Assembly (NCBI RefSeq): GCF_003032475.1
Contig: NZ_CP028369.1
Coordinates: 7,750,001-7,814,000 of the forward strand
DNA length: 64,000 bases
From: Streptomyces sp. P3
Lineage (GTDB): Bacteria > Actinomycetota > Actinomycetes > Streptomycetales > Streptomycetaceae
Reading direction: 5' to 3'
The notes beneath the pieces are model-generated. The model was not told the origin of the DNA. It ran no database searches and saw only the letters and a list, made by a program, of their open reading frames with translations. A program made the translations under genes and the position numbers. How positions within the stretch are numbered: position 1 is the stretch's first letter; each line of letters opens with the position of its first letter. This document shows, piece after piece, positions 8,106 to 16,451 of the stretch.

Positions 8106-9362
8106 ATGCGCCACCCGCTCAGAGCCCTCACCGCCCTCGCCGCGCTCTCCCTGCTCACCACCGCCTGCGGTGCGGGCGACGAACCCGCCAGGACCGCCGA
8201 CGGCAAGACCGTCGTCAAGATCGCCCTCTGGAACTACAAGAGCACCCCGGAGTTCAAGGCACTGATCGACGGCTTCGAGGCCGAGAACCCGAAGATCGAC
8301 GTCCAGCCCGTCGACATCCTCGCCGACGACTACTCCGACAAGGTCACCACCATGCTCGCCGGCGGCGACACCACCGACGTGCTGACCATGAAGAACGTCA
8401 CCGACTACGCCCGGTTCGCCACCCGCGGTCAGCTCCGCTCGCTCGGCTCCGACGCCAAGAAGCTCGACCAGGCCAAGTACTCCGGTCTCGACGCCTTCGA
8501 CCTCGACGGCGACTACTTCGCCCTGCCCTACCGGCAGGATTTCTGGGTGCTCTTCTACAACAGGAAGCTCGTCGACGGCGCCGACCTGTCCCACCTGACC
8601 TGGTCGGACTACGCCAAGCTGGCCAAGAAGCTCACCAAGGGCAAGGGCGACTCCAAGGTCTACGGCACCTACCTGCACACCTGGCGCTCCGTGATCCAGG
8701 CGATATCCGCTGCGCAGACCGGCGGCGACCTGCTGGGCGGTGACTACTCCTTCTTCAAGGACCAGTACAAGATGGCCCTGGACCTCCAGAAGTCCGGCGC
8801 CGCGATACCTTTCTCCACGGCCAAGAGCCAGCAGGTCGAGTACAACTCGATGCTCACCACCGGCAAGGCCGCGATGGTCCCCATGGGCACCTGGTGGCCC
8901 GCCCGGCTACTGCAGGAGAAGGCCCAGGGTCTGCACGACGTCGACTGGGGCATGGCGCCGATGCCGCAGATCACCGACAACGGCAAGACCGTCACCTTCG
9001 GCTCGCCGACCGCCTTCGCCGTGAACAAGAAGGCGAAGAACGCCGAGGCCGCGGAGAAGTTCGTGCTGTGGGCCTCCGGTCCCAAGGGCGCGGCCGCGAT
9101 CGCCAGGATCGGAGTCCATCCCGCCTACTCCGACGCCACGGTCGTCGACAACCTCTTCGGTGTCGACGGGATGCCCACCGACGCCCTGTCGAAGCAGGCC
9201 ATGAGCCCCGACACGGTCAAGCTGGAGATGCCGGTCAGCGACAAGTCCTCCGACATCGACCAGATCCTCGGCGAGGAGCACGAGCTGGTCATGTCCGGTG
9301 AGAAGTCCATCGGCGACGGTATCAAGGACATGGGCGCCCGCGTGAAGTCCGAAGTCGAATGA
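8106..9362 (+). CDS. ABC transporter sugar-binding lipoprotein
   Basis: This 418-residue extracytoplasmic solute-binding protein belongs to the family 1 (MalE-like) type. The ATG at 8106 follows AGGAG. The N-terminus is a lipoprotein signal peptide with a hydrophobic core and the lipobox-like LTTAC at residues 17-21. The mature part shows VVKIALWNYKSTPEFKALIDGFEAENPKIDV and the central DYFALPYRQDFWVLFYNRKL segment typical of oligosaccharide binders. The start codon of the permease overlaps the stop codon by 4 nt (ATGA), so the three transport genes are translationally coupled. The ligand is probably an oligosaccharide released by the nearby secreted enzymes. Confidence 0.9.
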   Translation: MRHPLRALTALAALSLLTTACGAGDEPARTADGKTVVKIALWNYKSTPEFKALIDGFEAENPKIDVQPVDILADDYSDKVTTMLAGGDTTDVLTMKNVTDYARFATRGQLRSLGSDAKKLDQAKYSGLDAFDLDGDYFALPYRQDFWVLFYNRKLVDGADLSHLTWSDYAKLAKKLTKGKGDSKVYGTYLHTWRSVIQAISAAQTGGDLLGGDYSFFKDQYKMALDLQKSGAAIPFSTAKSQQVEYNSMLTTGKAAMVPMGTWWPARLLQEKAQGLHDVDWGMAPMPQITDNGKTVTFGSPTAFAVNKKAKNAEAAEKFVLWASGPKGAAAIARIGVHPAYSDATVVDNLFGVDGMPTDALSKQAMSPDTVKLEMPVSDKSSDIDQILGEEHELVMSGEKSIGDGIKDMGARVKSEVE

Positions 9363-10261
9363 GCCCGATCGCAGGAACGCCGGGCCTTCGGCGGCGACGC
9401 CGACGCACCACCCTGGTGGGCTGGAGCTTCATCCTTCCCAACTTCCTCGGCTTCGCCGCCCTGACGCTGGTCCCGGTGATCGCGACCCTGCTGCTGGCGT
9501 TCACCGAATGGAACTCCTACAGCACCCCGGAGTGGGTCGGGCTCGACAACTTCCGCCGGATGTTCGACAGCGACAACTTCTGGGCGGCCCTGTCGAACAC
9601 GACGTACTACGCGGTCGGCCACATACCGCTCACCCTGGGTGCCTCCCTGGGCCTGGCCATCCTGCTCAACCAGAAGCTGCGCGGTGTCGGCTTCCTCCGC
9701 ACCGCCTTCTTCTTCCCGTACATCACGTCACTGGTCGCGGTGGCCGTGGTGTGGAACATGCTGCTCAGCCCCGACGTCGGACCGGTCAACCAGCTGCTCC
9801 GGGCGGTGGGGATCGACAACCCGCCGGGCTGGACCACCTCGACGGACTGGTCGATGCCGGCGGTGATCATCACCAGCGTCTGGCGGGACATGGGCTACTA
9901 CATGGTCCTGTACCTGGCAGGGCTCCAGACCATCCCGGCGGAGCTGTACGAGGCCGCGAGGGTCGACGGCGCCGGCCCGTGGAAGCGGTTCTGGCACATC
10001 ACCCTGCCGGGGCTGCGGCCCACGACCTTCTTCGTCCTGGTCATGCTCACGGTCGCCAGCTTCAAGGTCTTCGACCTGGTCCAGGTCATGACCGAGGGCG
10101 GCCCCGGACGGTCGACGCTGGTGCTGTCGCAGCTCATCTTCCGGGAGGGCATCACCCAGGGCAGGTTCGGCTACTCCTCGGCCATCTCCCTGGTGCTGTT
10201 CCTGCTCGTCATGACCATCACCGTGATCCAGTTCAGACTCCAGCGGAGGCACGAGCGATGA
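9359..10261 (+). CDS. ABC sugar transporter permease (MalF/UgpA-like)
   Basis: This is a 300-residue inner-membrane permease with about six hydrophobic segments. The EAA loop reads YEAARVDGAGPWKRFWHITLPGL near residue 198, the contact point for the ATPase. The N-terminus (RRRRRRTTLVGWSFILPNFLGF) gives a positive-inside anchor before TM1. It overlaps the binding-protein gene by ATGA at 9359-9362 and the next permease by ATGA at 10258-10261. No ATP-binding subunit is encoded nearby. In Streptomyces such CUT1 importers are usually energised by the shared ATPase MsiK. Confidence 0.9.
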   Translation: MSPIAGTPGLRRRRRRTTLVGWSFILPNFLGFAALTLVPVIATLLLAFTEWNSYSTPEWVGLDNFRRMFDSDNFWAALSNTTYYAVGHIPLTLGASLGLAILLNQKLRGVGFLRTAFFFPYITSLVAVAVVWNMLLSPDVGPVNQLLRAVGIDNPPGWTTSTDWSMPAVIITSVWRDMGYYMVLYLAGLQTIPAELYEAARVDGAGPWKRFWHITLPGLRPTTFFVLVMLTVASFKVFDLVQVMTEGGPGRSTLVLSQLIFREGITQGRFGYSSAISLVLFLLVMTITVIQFRLQRRHER

Positions 10262-11190
10262 GCACCACCGTGCTGCGCAAGGACAGTGCGTCGGCCACCA
10301 CGGCCGCGCCGCCGCCGAGCGGCGCCACCCCGTCCCGGGACCGGACCGGGCACCCCTGGGCCCGGTCGCGGGCCGGACGGGTGGCGGGCCAGGCCCTGCT
10401 GTACGCGGTCCTGGCCGTGCTGTCGGCCGCGATCCTCGTCCCGTTCGCCTGGATGCTGGTCTCCTCGGTGAAACAGGACTCGGAGGTCTTCACAGTCCCG
10501 ATCCAGTGGATCCCGAGGTCCTTCCACTGGCAGAACTTCGCCGACATCTGGACCGAGATACCACTGCTCACGTATCTGGGGAACTCCCTGTTCCTCAGCG
10601 TCACCATCACCCTGCTCCAGGTGCTGACCGGAAGCTTCGCCGCCTACGGCTTCGCCAAGGTCCGCTTCCCCGGACGGGACGCCCTCTTCCTCGCCTACAT
10701 CGCCACCATCGCGGTGCCGTGGCAGGCGTACATGGTGCCGCAGTACATCATCATGCAGCGCCTGGGACTGGTGAACACCCACCTGTCGCTGATCCTGCTC
10801 CAGGCGTTCGGGGCCTTCGGTGTCTTCCTGATGCGGCAGTACTACCAGTCCATCCCGGAGGAGCTGAGCGAGGCGGCCCGCCTGGACGGACTGAGCGAGT
10901 ACGGCATCTGGGCAAGGATCATGCTGCCGCTGTCCAAGCCCGCGCTGGCCGGCCTGGCGCTGCTGACCTTCGTCCTCACCTGGAACGACTACATGGGCCC
11001 GTTCATCTATCTGACGGACAACGACCTGTGGACCGTGCAGCTGGGCCTGCGGTCGTTCGTGGGTGTGTACGACGCCCGGTACGCGATGATCATGACGGGC
11101 TCGGTGCTGTCCGTGCTGCCGATCGTGGTGGTGTTCCTGCTCGGCCAGCGCCACTTCGTCCGGGGCATCGCCACCAGCGGAATGAAGTGA
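10258..11190 (+). CDS. ABC sugar transporter permease (MalG/UgpE-like)
   Basis: This is the 310-residue partner permease, starting at an ATG that overlaps the previous stop. About 35 N-terminal residues are Ala/Pro/Thr-rich and cytoplasmic, followed by TM1 (LLYAVLAVLSAAILVPFAWML). The EAA loop is SEAARLDGLSEYGIWARIMLPLSKP near residue 200. The C-terminal end (GQRHFVRGIATSGMK) matches the MalG family signature, in which the ...G(I/L)T.GA/SxK tail contacts the ATPase. Together with the binding protein and MalF-like subunit it forms a CUT1-type importer. Confidence 0.9.
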   Translation: MSTTVLRKDSASATTAAPPPSGATPSRDRTGHPWARSRAGRVAGQALLYAVLAVLSAAILVPFAWMLVSSVKQDSEVFTVPIQWIPRSFHWQNFADIWTEIPLLTYLGNSLFLSVTITLLQVLTGSFAAYGFAKVRFPGRDALFLAYIATIAVPWQAYMVPQYIIMQRLGLVNTHLSLILLQAFGAFGVFLMRQYYQSIPEELSEAARLDGLSEYGIWARIMLPLSKPALAGLALLTFVLTWNDYMGPFIYLTDNDLWTVQLGLRSFVGVYDARYAMIMTGSVLSVLPIVVVFLLGQRHFVRGIATSGMK

Positions 11191-11198
11191 CCACCGCG

Positions 11199-11882
11199 AT
11201 GAGTACCCGTGTCGACGACCGCGGTCCCCGGTTCAACCTCAGCCAGGGCTCCTGGGACCTCATCTGGTCCCATGTCCACCGGGTCCTGATGGTCAACCTC
11301 GTGGGAGCGGTGACCAGCCTGCCGCTGCTGCTGGCCCTGTCGGCCGAGCCCCGGCCCTGGCAGTACCCGGTCCTCCTCACCCTGCTCTCGTTCGGCGCCG
11401 GTCCCACCCTCGCGGCGGTCTTCGCCTACCTCCGCCTGACCGTCGAGGAGGAGCGGGTGCCTGCGACCGAGGCGTTCCGCTGTTATCGGCGCCTGTTCCG
11501 GCCGGCGCTGCTGACCTGGTCGCCGTTCGCAACTCTGGCCGCGGTCGGCCTCACCGACCTGGTCGTCCTGAGTGGCACTGCGGCGGGAGCGGCGCTGGCG
11601 CCGCTGCTCGGGGTGGTGGTCCTGATCACCGTGAGCTCCGGCATCACCGCGATGGCCGCCCTGCCCGACGGCCGGCGGGCGACCGTCCGACGCACGCTGC
11701 TCGCGGCCTCGTACGCCTCGGTGCGCCGCTGGCCGTTCGCTCTGGCCAACCTCGGTCTGCTGGGCGCCACCCTGATGATCGTCAACCAGGCGCCCCTGCT
11801 CGGGCTGGCCGTGGTCCCCGGCTGCGCGCTGTTCGTCGTCTGGCGCAACTGCCGAGCCATGCTCGCCTTTGACCCTCACTGA
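11199..11882 (+). CDS. DUF624 (YesL-like) membrane protein
   Basis: This 227-residue polytopic membrane protein has about five hydrophobic segments. DUF624/YesL proteins are habitually encoded next to oligosaccharide ABC transporters and glycosidases, but their function is unknown. The ATG at 11199 is 8 nt after the permease stop. A GTG at 11187, in frame and overlapping that stop as GTGA, is an equally possible start. Polar loops LRLTVEEERVPATEAFRCYRRLFRP and the C-terminal WRNCRAMLAFD are visible. It is the last gene of the transport operon before the secreted GH5 gene. Confidence 0.8.
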   Translation: MSTRVDDRGPRFNLSQGSWDLIWSHVHRVLMVNLVGAVTSLPLLLALSAEPRPWQYPVLLTLLSFGAGPTLAAVFAYLRLTVEEERVPATEAFRCYRRLFRPALLTWSPFATLAAVGLTDLVVLSGTAAGAALAPLLGVVVLITVSSGITAMAALPDGRRATVRRTLLAASYASVRRWPFALANLGLLGATLMIVNQAPLLGLAVVPGCALFVVWRNCRAMLAFDPH

Positions 11883-12010
11883 CCTCTGACAGCCACCCCC
11901 TGTTCACCGAGCCGCAGACGGCTTGGCCCCGGCCCGGACCGCTCCGGTACGGCACCAGGCAAGCCGCCTGAACAGCGGCGGTCTCCGCCGCCCGTCCCCA
12001 GAGGAGAACA

Positions 12011-13495
12011 ATGATGTTCCATTCCCGTGTCTCCCGCCCCCCGCGCGGTGCCCACTCCGGCAGACCCACCGGACAAGGACGCACGCTCCGCCGCGTGCTG
12101 GCAGCCGCTCTGACCACCCTGGTCGCCGTGCCCGTCAGCCTGCTGTCCGCCGCGCCGTCGGCCTCGGCGGCCGTGGACCCCACCCAGTTCAGGGGCGTGA
12201 ACTGGGCCCGTATCGGAGACAACTACACCGACACCCCCCTCGTCCTCGACGGGATGAGCGCGACCGACACCTACGCGACCATCAGGGCCAAGGCGGACGC
12301 CCTCTACAGCGGGTTCAACAGCACCGTCGGCGCCAACACCGTACGGCTGCCGATGAACAGAAACACCGCTCCCGGCACGGCGTGGGGCGACGCCTACGCC
12401 GGAGCCGTCGACGCCGCGACGGCCAAGGGCTTCAACGTGGTCCTGTCCTACTGGGAGGACGGGGCCTCCTCCGGCGGCAAGGTCGTCAACACGGCCTCGT
12501 TCTACACGATGTGGGACGCCGTCATCGCCAAGTACGGCTCCAACAGCCGGGTCTACTTCGAGCCGATGAACGAGCCCCACGGCTACACCAGCACCGACTG
12601 GCGCAACTTCGCCGCCACCTGGATCGCCCGCTATCCGACCCTCCCCAAGGAGCGGATCTTCGTGAGCGGCACCGGCTTCAACGACGATGTCACCTCCGTG
12701 TGCAGTGACAGCCGCCTGGCCGGGACCTATCTGTCACTGCACCTTTACGGGTACGCGTTCAGCGCCCGGTCCTACGACGACTGGGTCACCCTGTTCAACT
12801 CCCGGATCGGCACCTGCGGCGCCCGTACCGTGCTGGGGGAGTTCGGCGCGCCGATGGACGACGGCCGCAACTACAACGACGCGGGCAGCACGGACAACTT
12901 GGTCCGCTACCTGCGCGCCGCCACGGACACCGTCCGGGCCAAGGGGATGGGCGCGATCTACTGGCCGGCCCTCGGCGGCAAGCGCACGATGCGCCCGGAC
13001 TACGACTGGTACTCCCTCTACGCTCTCCACGGCACCGGCACCAACCTGTCGCTGAGCGTCCGCAACACCACCATCGTCGACCGTCTGGAGTACGCCTGGA
13101 ACACAGGTGACGGCTCGCCCACGACGACCCTGCGCAACGTCGGCGTCCCGGGCTGCCTCGACGTCCCCGGCGCCTCCCAGGTGAACGGCACCCAAACCAT
13201 AATCTGGACCTGCACCGGCAACACCAACCAGAAGTGGACCCGCACGGCCGGCGGACAGATCACCGTCTACGGCGGGACCAAGTGCCTCGAAGCCACCGCG
13301 GCGGGCACGGCCAACGGCACGACGGTCGGCATCAACGACTGCAACGGCGCGGCCAACCAGCAGTGGATCTTCTACTCCGACGGCACGGTCCGCGGCGCCC
13401 AGTCAGGCCGCTGCCTCGATGTGAAGGAGACCACGTCCAGGACCCAGCTGTGGGACTGCTGGGGCGGCAGCAACCAGAAGTGGCAGATCGTGTGA
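12011..13495 (+). CDS. Secreted GH5 glycoside hydrolase with C-terminal ricin-type CBM13
   Basis: This 494-residue exported beta-glycanase has a twin-Arg-free Sec signal ending near PSASA-AV (residues 50-54). The catalytic TIM barrel runs about 55-365. The GH5 acid/base Glu is in YFEPMNEPHG (about E188) and the nucleophile Glu in TVLGEFGAPMD (about E277). A CBM13 beta-trefoil follows (about 375-494), with repeated CLD/NQKW segments such as GCLDVPGA, NTNQKWTR and SNQKWQIV. The ATG follows GAGGAG; a second ATG is adjacent. Sequence alone does not separate endoglucanase, mannanase and other GH5 activities. Neighbouring GH27 and GH59 genes suggest a galactose-bearing plant polysaccharide or glycoconjugate. 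Confidence 0.9.
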   Translation: MMFHSRVSRPPRGAHSGRPTGQGRTLRRVLAAALTTLVAVPVSLLSAAPSASAAVDPTQFRGVNWARIGDNYTDTPLVLDGMSATDTYATIRAKADALYSGFNSTVGANTVRLPMNRNTAPGTAWGDAYAGAVDAATAKGFNVVLSYWEDGASSGGKVVNTASFYTMWDAVIAKYGSNSRVYFEPMNEPHGYTSTDWRNFAATWIARYPTLPKERIFVSGTGFNDDVTSVCSDSRLAGTYLSLHLYGYAFSARSYDDWVTLFNSRIGTCGARTVLGEFGAPMDDGRNYNDAGSTDNLVRYLRAATDTVRAKGMGAIYWPALGGKRTMRPDYDWYSLYALHGTGTNLSLSVRNTTIVDRLEYAWNTGDGSPTTTLRNVGVPGCLDVPGASQVNGTQTIIWTCTGNTNQKWTRTAGGQITVYGGTKCLEATAAGTANGTTVGINDCNGAANQQWIFYSDGTVRGAQSGRCLDVKETTSRTQLWDCWGGSNQKWQIV

Positions 13496-13527
13496 CCGCA
13501 CCGCCAGAAGTGGCAGGAGTGCGACCA

Positions 13528-13596
13528 CCGTGGCACCACGGGGCCGGTGCTGCCCGACAGTTCGTCGGGCGGCGCCCGCCTGCGGTGGGGGCGGGC
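13528..13596 (+). terminator. Three consecutive hairpins after the GH5 gene
   Basis: CCGTGG/CCACGG (13528-13541), GCCCGAC/GTCGGGC (13552-13570) and GCCCGCC/GGCGGGC (13574-13596) form three perfect stems in a row. They begin 32 nt past the stop codon and should make an efficient transcription end or an mRNA 3'-end block. Confidence 0.65.
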
Positions 13597-13659
13597 CCAC
13601 ATCTGGAGGCAGCATTGGCTCTCCAAACACACAAAACTCAACGCGTCTGGACAAAATCA

Positions 13660-13688
13660 TTGACGTTGCCTCATCCCAGCTCTACTTT
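13660..13688 (+). promoter_or_regulatory. Vegetative-type promoter upstream of the GH27 gene
   Basis: TTGACG (13660-13665), a 17-nt spacer and TACTTT (13683-13688) match the sigma-HrdB consensus (TTGACn-N17-TAnnnT) well. It sits in an unusually AT-rich patch. Transcription would start near 13695, giving the GH27 mRNA a leader of about 470 nt. Confidence 0.55.
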
Positions 13689-13807
13689 TCTGATCAGTTC
13701 ACCGAGCGGCGGCTGTATACCGGACGGCGGTGGATGCCGGGCAGGTGTTCTTCACGGGCCTGGCTCGCCGATCGCTCGCTCCGCCGCACGCCTCCCATGG
13801 AGAGCTG

Positions 13808-13909
13808 ATGAGCGCATTCACTCCTCCCGGCCTCGCCGACGACTGGGGGTGTCCGTCCGGTGAGTCGGTCCTGCGACCTGCTCCCTGCGGCACCACAGCC
13901 ACGAACTGA
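13808..13909 (+). CDS. Possible 33-residue leader ORF
   Basis: This is an ATG-started frame (MSAFTPPGLADDWGCPSGES...) in the presumed long leader of the GH27 mRNA. It lies inside a transcript predicted from the 13660 promoter and is followed by a reading frame in another phase. There is no recognised homologue and only weak RBS support (GAGAGCTG). It may be an upstream ORF or chance. Confidence 0.2.
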   Translation: MSAFTPPGLADDWGCPSGESVLRPAPCGTTATN

Positions 13910-14031
13910 GGCTGGGCGGCGCGAGTACGTTCGCCCAGGATGTCATCAGGCACTCGAACCAGGCCCTGCGCATCGATCCGGTCTGCGCTGCGGAAGAGTG
14001 CTCGATCACCACCTTCTCCGTCGCCCGCTGA
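13864..14031 (+). pseudogene. Start-less coding relic
   Basis: An open frame without usable start runs from after TGA 13861 to TGA 14029-14031. Its last ~40 residues (LRLGGASTFAQDVIRHSN..., ending ECSITTFSVAR) have balanced, protein-like composition unlike the Arg/Pro-rich noise of the other frames. It looks like the C-terminus of a lost protein. I do not recognise the family. Confidence 0.3.
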
Positions 14032-14167
14032 GGCGCCGGGACTGACCACAGCGCCCCCGAACCCGCGCCCTGCCGGCCTGGTACGACGCTCCGAGCCGTC
14101 GGACCTCCGCAGACGCCGGCCTGGGGCTTGAGGTCAGTGTTCCCTCCCCCTTCCCTTGGAGAGCCGC

Positions 14168-16168
14168 ATGTTCCGCACCGCTGAACGAAGTTGGACCAGG
14201 CGCATCACTGCGCAGGTCCTCGCCACCGGACTCGCCGTCCTGGGTCTGGCGTCTCTTGACCGGCCGGAGCCGCCGGCGTCCCTGTCCGCCGAACCGGTCG
14301 CCGTGAGCACCAGCCAGATCGACGTCACCCCGCCGCCGATGGGCTGGGCGTCCTGGAACTCGTTCTTCAGCAGCATCGATTCCAACGTGATCAAGCAGCA
14401 GGCCGACGCCCTGGTCTCCTCCGGTATGGCGGCGGCCGGCTACAAGTACGTCAATCTCGACGACGGCTGGTGGCAGGGCGCCCGTGACGCGACCGGCAAC
14501 ATCGTCGTGGACGAGAACCTGTGGCCGGGTGGCATGAAGGCGATCGCCGACTACATCCACAGCAAGGGCCTGAAGGCCGGTATCTACACCGACGCGGGCA
14601 AGCAGGGCTGCGGCTACTACTACCCCACGACCCGGCCGGCCGCGCCCAACACCGGTATGGAGGGCCACTACCAGCAGGATCTGGAGACCTTCCAGCGCTG
14701 GGGCTTCGACTACGTGAAGATCGACTGGTGCGGCGGCCGGGTGGAGGGCCTGAACCAGGAGACGCAGTACAAGCAGATCTCCGCCGCGAACGAGGCCGCC
14801 TCCGCGCTCACCGGCCGCAAGCTGGTGCTGTCCTTCTGCGAGTGGGGCACGGGACTGCCGTGGAACTGGGCGACGGGTTACGGCGACCTGTGGCGCACCA
14901 GTGACGACGTCCTCTTCTACAAGGAGACGCCGGGGCTGACGAAGATGTACCGCAACTTCGACCAGGCCCTGCAGCCCGCCGCCCAGCACACGGGGTACGT
15001 GAACGACCCCGACATGATGATGGTGGGCCTGAGCGGTATGAGCGCCGCACGCAACCGGCTGCACATGAGCCTGTGGTCGATCTCCGGGGCACCGCTGCTG
15101 GCCGGGAACAACGTGGCCACGATGAGCGCGGAGACCCGCGACATCCTCACCAACCCCGAGGTTCTGGCCGTCGACCAGGACCCGCGCGGACTGCAGGGCG
15201 TCAAGGTCGCCGAGGACACCCGCAACCTGCAGGTGTACGGCAAGGTGCTGTCCGGCACCGGCAGGCGCGCGGTGATGCTGTTCAACCGCACCGGCTCCGC
15301 CGCGAACATCACCGTCCGCTGGGCCGACCTCGGCCTGACCACCGCGTCCGCCACCGTGCGCAACGCCTGGACCCGTACGGACGCCGGCTCGTTCGCCACC
15401 GGCTACACCACCTCCGTGCCGGCGAACGACGCGGTGCTGCTGACCGTCTCCGGTACCGAGGCGTCCGGCTCCACCTTCGAGGACACCACCACCGCCACCA
15501 CCCCGACGTTCACCGGTGTCACCGCCTCCTCGGCGGGCACCAAGCTGGTGGACATCACCTACGCCAACGGCGGCAGCACGGCCCGCAGGGCCACCGTCCA
15601 GGTCAACGGCCAGTTCCCCTACCGCGTGGCCTTCCCGCCGACCGGCTCGGCCACCACCTACCGCACCGTGTCCGTGCTCGCCCACCTGGCCAAGGGCGCC
15701 AACACCGTGAAGTTCGCCGCGATTTCCGGCAGCACCGCCCCCGACATCGACGCCCTGCGCGTCCAGGGCATCCCCGGCACCGACGGCACCGCCCTCGTCG
15801 GCACGGCCTCGAACCGCTGCGTGGACATCGACAAGAACACCTACGTCAACGCCACCCAGGCACAGATCTGGGACTGCTCCGGCGGACGCAACCAGACCTT
15901 CACCCAGACCTCGCGCGGCGAACTCGTCGTCTACGGCAACAAGTGCCTGGACGCCGACAACGGCGGCACCACCAACGGCACCAAGGTCATCATCTGGGAC
16001 TGCACCGGCGGCACCAACCAGAAGTGGACCGCCAACGCGAACGGCACGATCACCAACAACCTCTCCGGCCTGTGCCTGGACGCCTCCGGCGCCGCGACCG
16101 CCAACGGCACCAAGCTGCTCCTGTGGACCTGCACCGGAGGAGCCAACCAGAAGTGGACACGCACCTGA
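14168..16168 (+). CDS. Secreted GH27 alpha-galactosidase-type enzyme with CBM13
   Basis: This 666-residue exported enzyme has a Sec signal at residues 1-45 and starts at the ATG behind GGAGAG. The GH27 barrel begins at PPMGWASWNSF. The nucleophile Asp is in YVKIDWCGG (about D186) and the acid/base Asp in LWRTSDDV (about D247). Barrel end and beta-sandwich reach about residue 425. Next comes a galactose-binding-like module (about 430-545, TFTGVTASSAG...NGGSTARRATVQVNG) similar to CBM35, then a CBM13 trefoil with CLDADNG and NQKWT repeats (about 548-666). GH27 includes alpha-galactosidases and beta-L-arabinopyranosidases, and sequence does not choose between them. A 12-bp hairpin separates it from the GH59 gene. 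Confidence 0.9.
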   Translation: MFRTAERSWTRRITAQVLATGLAVLGLASLDRPEPPASLSAEPVAVSTSQIDVTPPPMGWASWNSFFSSIDSNVIKQQADALVSSGMAAAGYKYVNLDDGWWQGARDATGNIVVDENLWPGGMKAIADYIHSKGLKAGIYTDAGKQGCGYYYPTTRPAAPNTGMEGHYQQDLETFQRWGFDYVKIDWCGGRVEGLNQETQYKQISAANEAASALTGRKLVLSFCEWGTGLPWNWATGYGDLWRTSDDVLFYKETPGLTKMYRNFDQALQPAAQHTGYVNDPDMMMVGLSGMSAARNRLHMSLWSISGAPLLAGNNVATMSAETRDILTNPEVLAVDQDPRGLQGVKVAEDTRNLQVYGKVLSGTGRRAVMLFNRTGSAANITVRWADLGLTTASATVRNAWTRTDAGSFATGYTTSVPANDAVLLTVSGTEASGSTFEDTTTATTPTFTGVTASSAGTKLVDITYANGGSTARRATVQVNGQFPYRVAFPPTGSATTYRTVSVLAHLAKGANTVKFAAISGSTAPDIDALRVQGIPGTDGTALVGTASNRCVDIDKNTYVNATQAQIWDCSGGRNQTFTQTSRGELVVYGNKCLDADNGGTTNGTKVIIWDCTGGTNQKWTANANGTITNNLSGLCLDASGAATANGTKLLLWTCTGGANQKWTRT

Positions 16169-16330
16169 GACCCCCGGAAGGTCCCTGACCACCCCTCCAT
16201 CCGGTCCACCACGAGGCCACGACCGACTACCCCACCGGACTCGGCGACGCGGCACACCACTGGCCGCGGCGAGCGGCGTCGCGCCCCGCCTTCGGTGACA
16301 CCCGACTGGCGCTCGTACGCGAGGAGCCGT

Positions 16331-16362
16331 CCCAGGCCGGGGCGCATGATCCCCGGCCTGGG
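16331..16362 (+). terminator. Perfect 12-bp hairpin between the GH27 and GH59 genes
   Basis: CCCAGGCCGGGG (16331-16342) pairs perfectly with CCCCGGCCTGGG (16351-16362) across an 8-nt loop. It lies about 160 nt after the GH27 stop and about 90 nt before the GH59 start, and is very likely a transcription terminator. Confidence 0.65.
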
Positions 16363-16451
16363 GCATACACCCGGCACCTCGCACTCCCACAACACCTCCC
16401 CTCTCGTACGTGCCGAAACCTCGGCGCGGAACCACCCAGGAGGACCGACCC

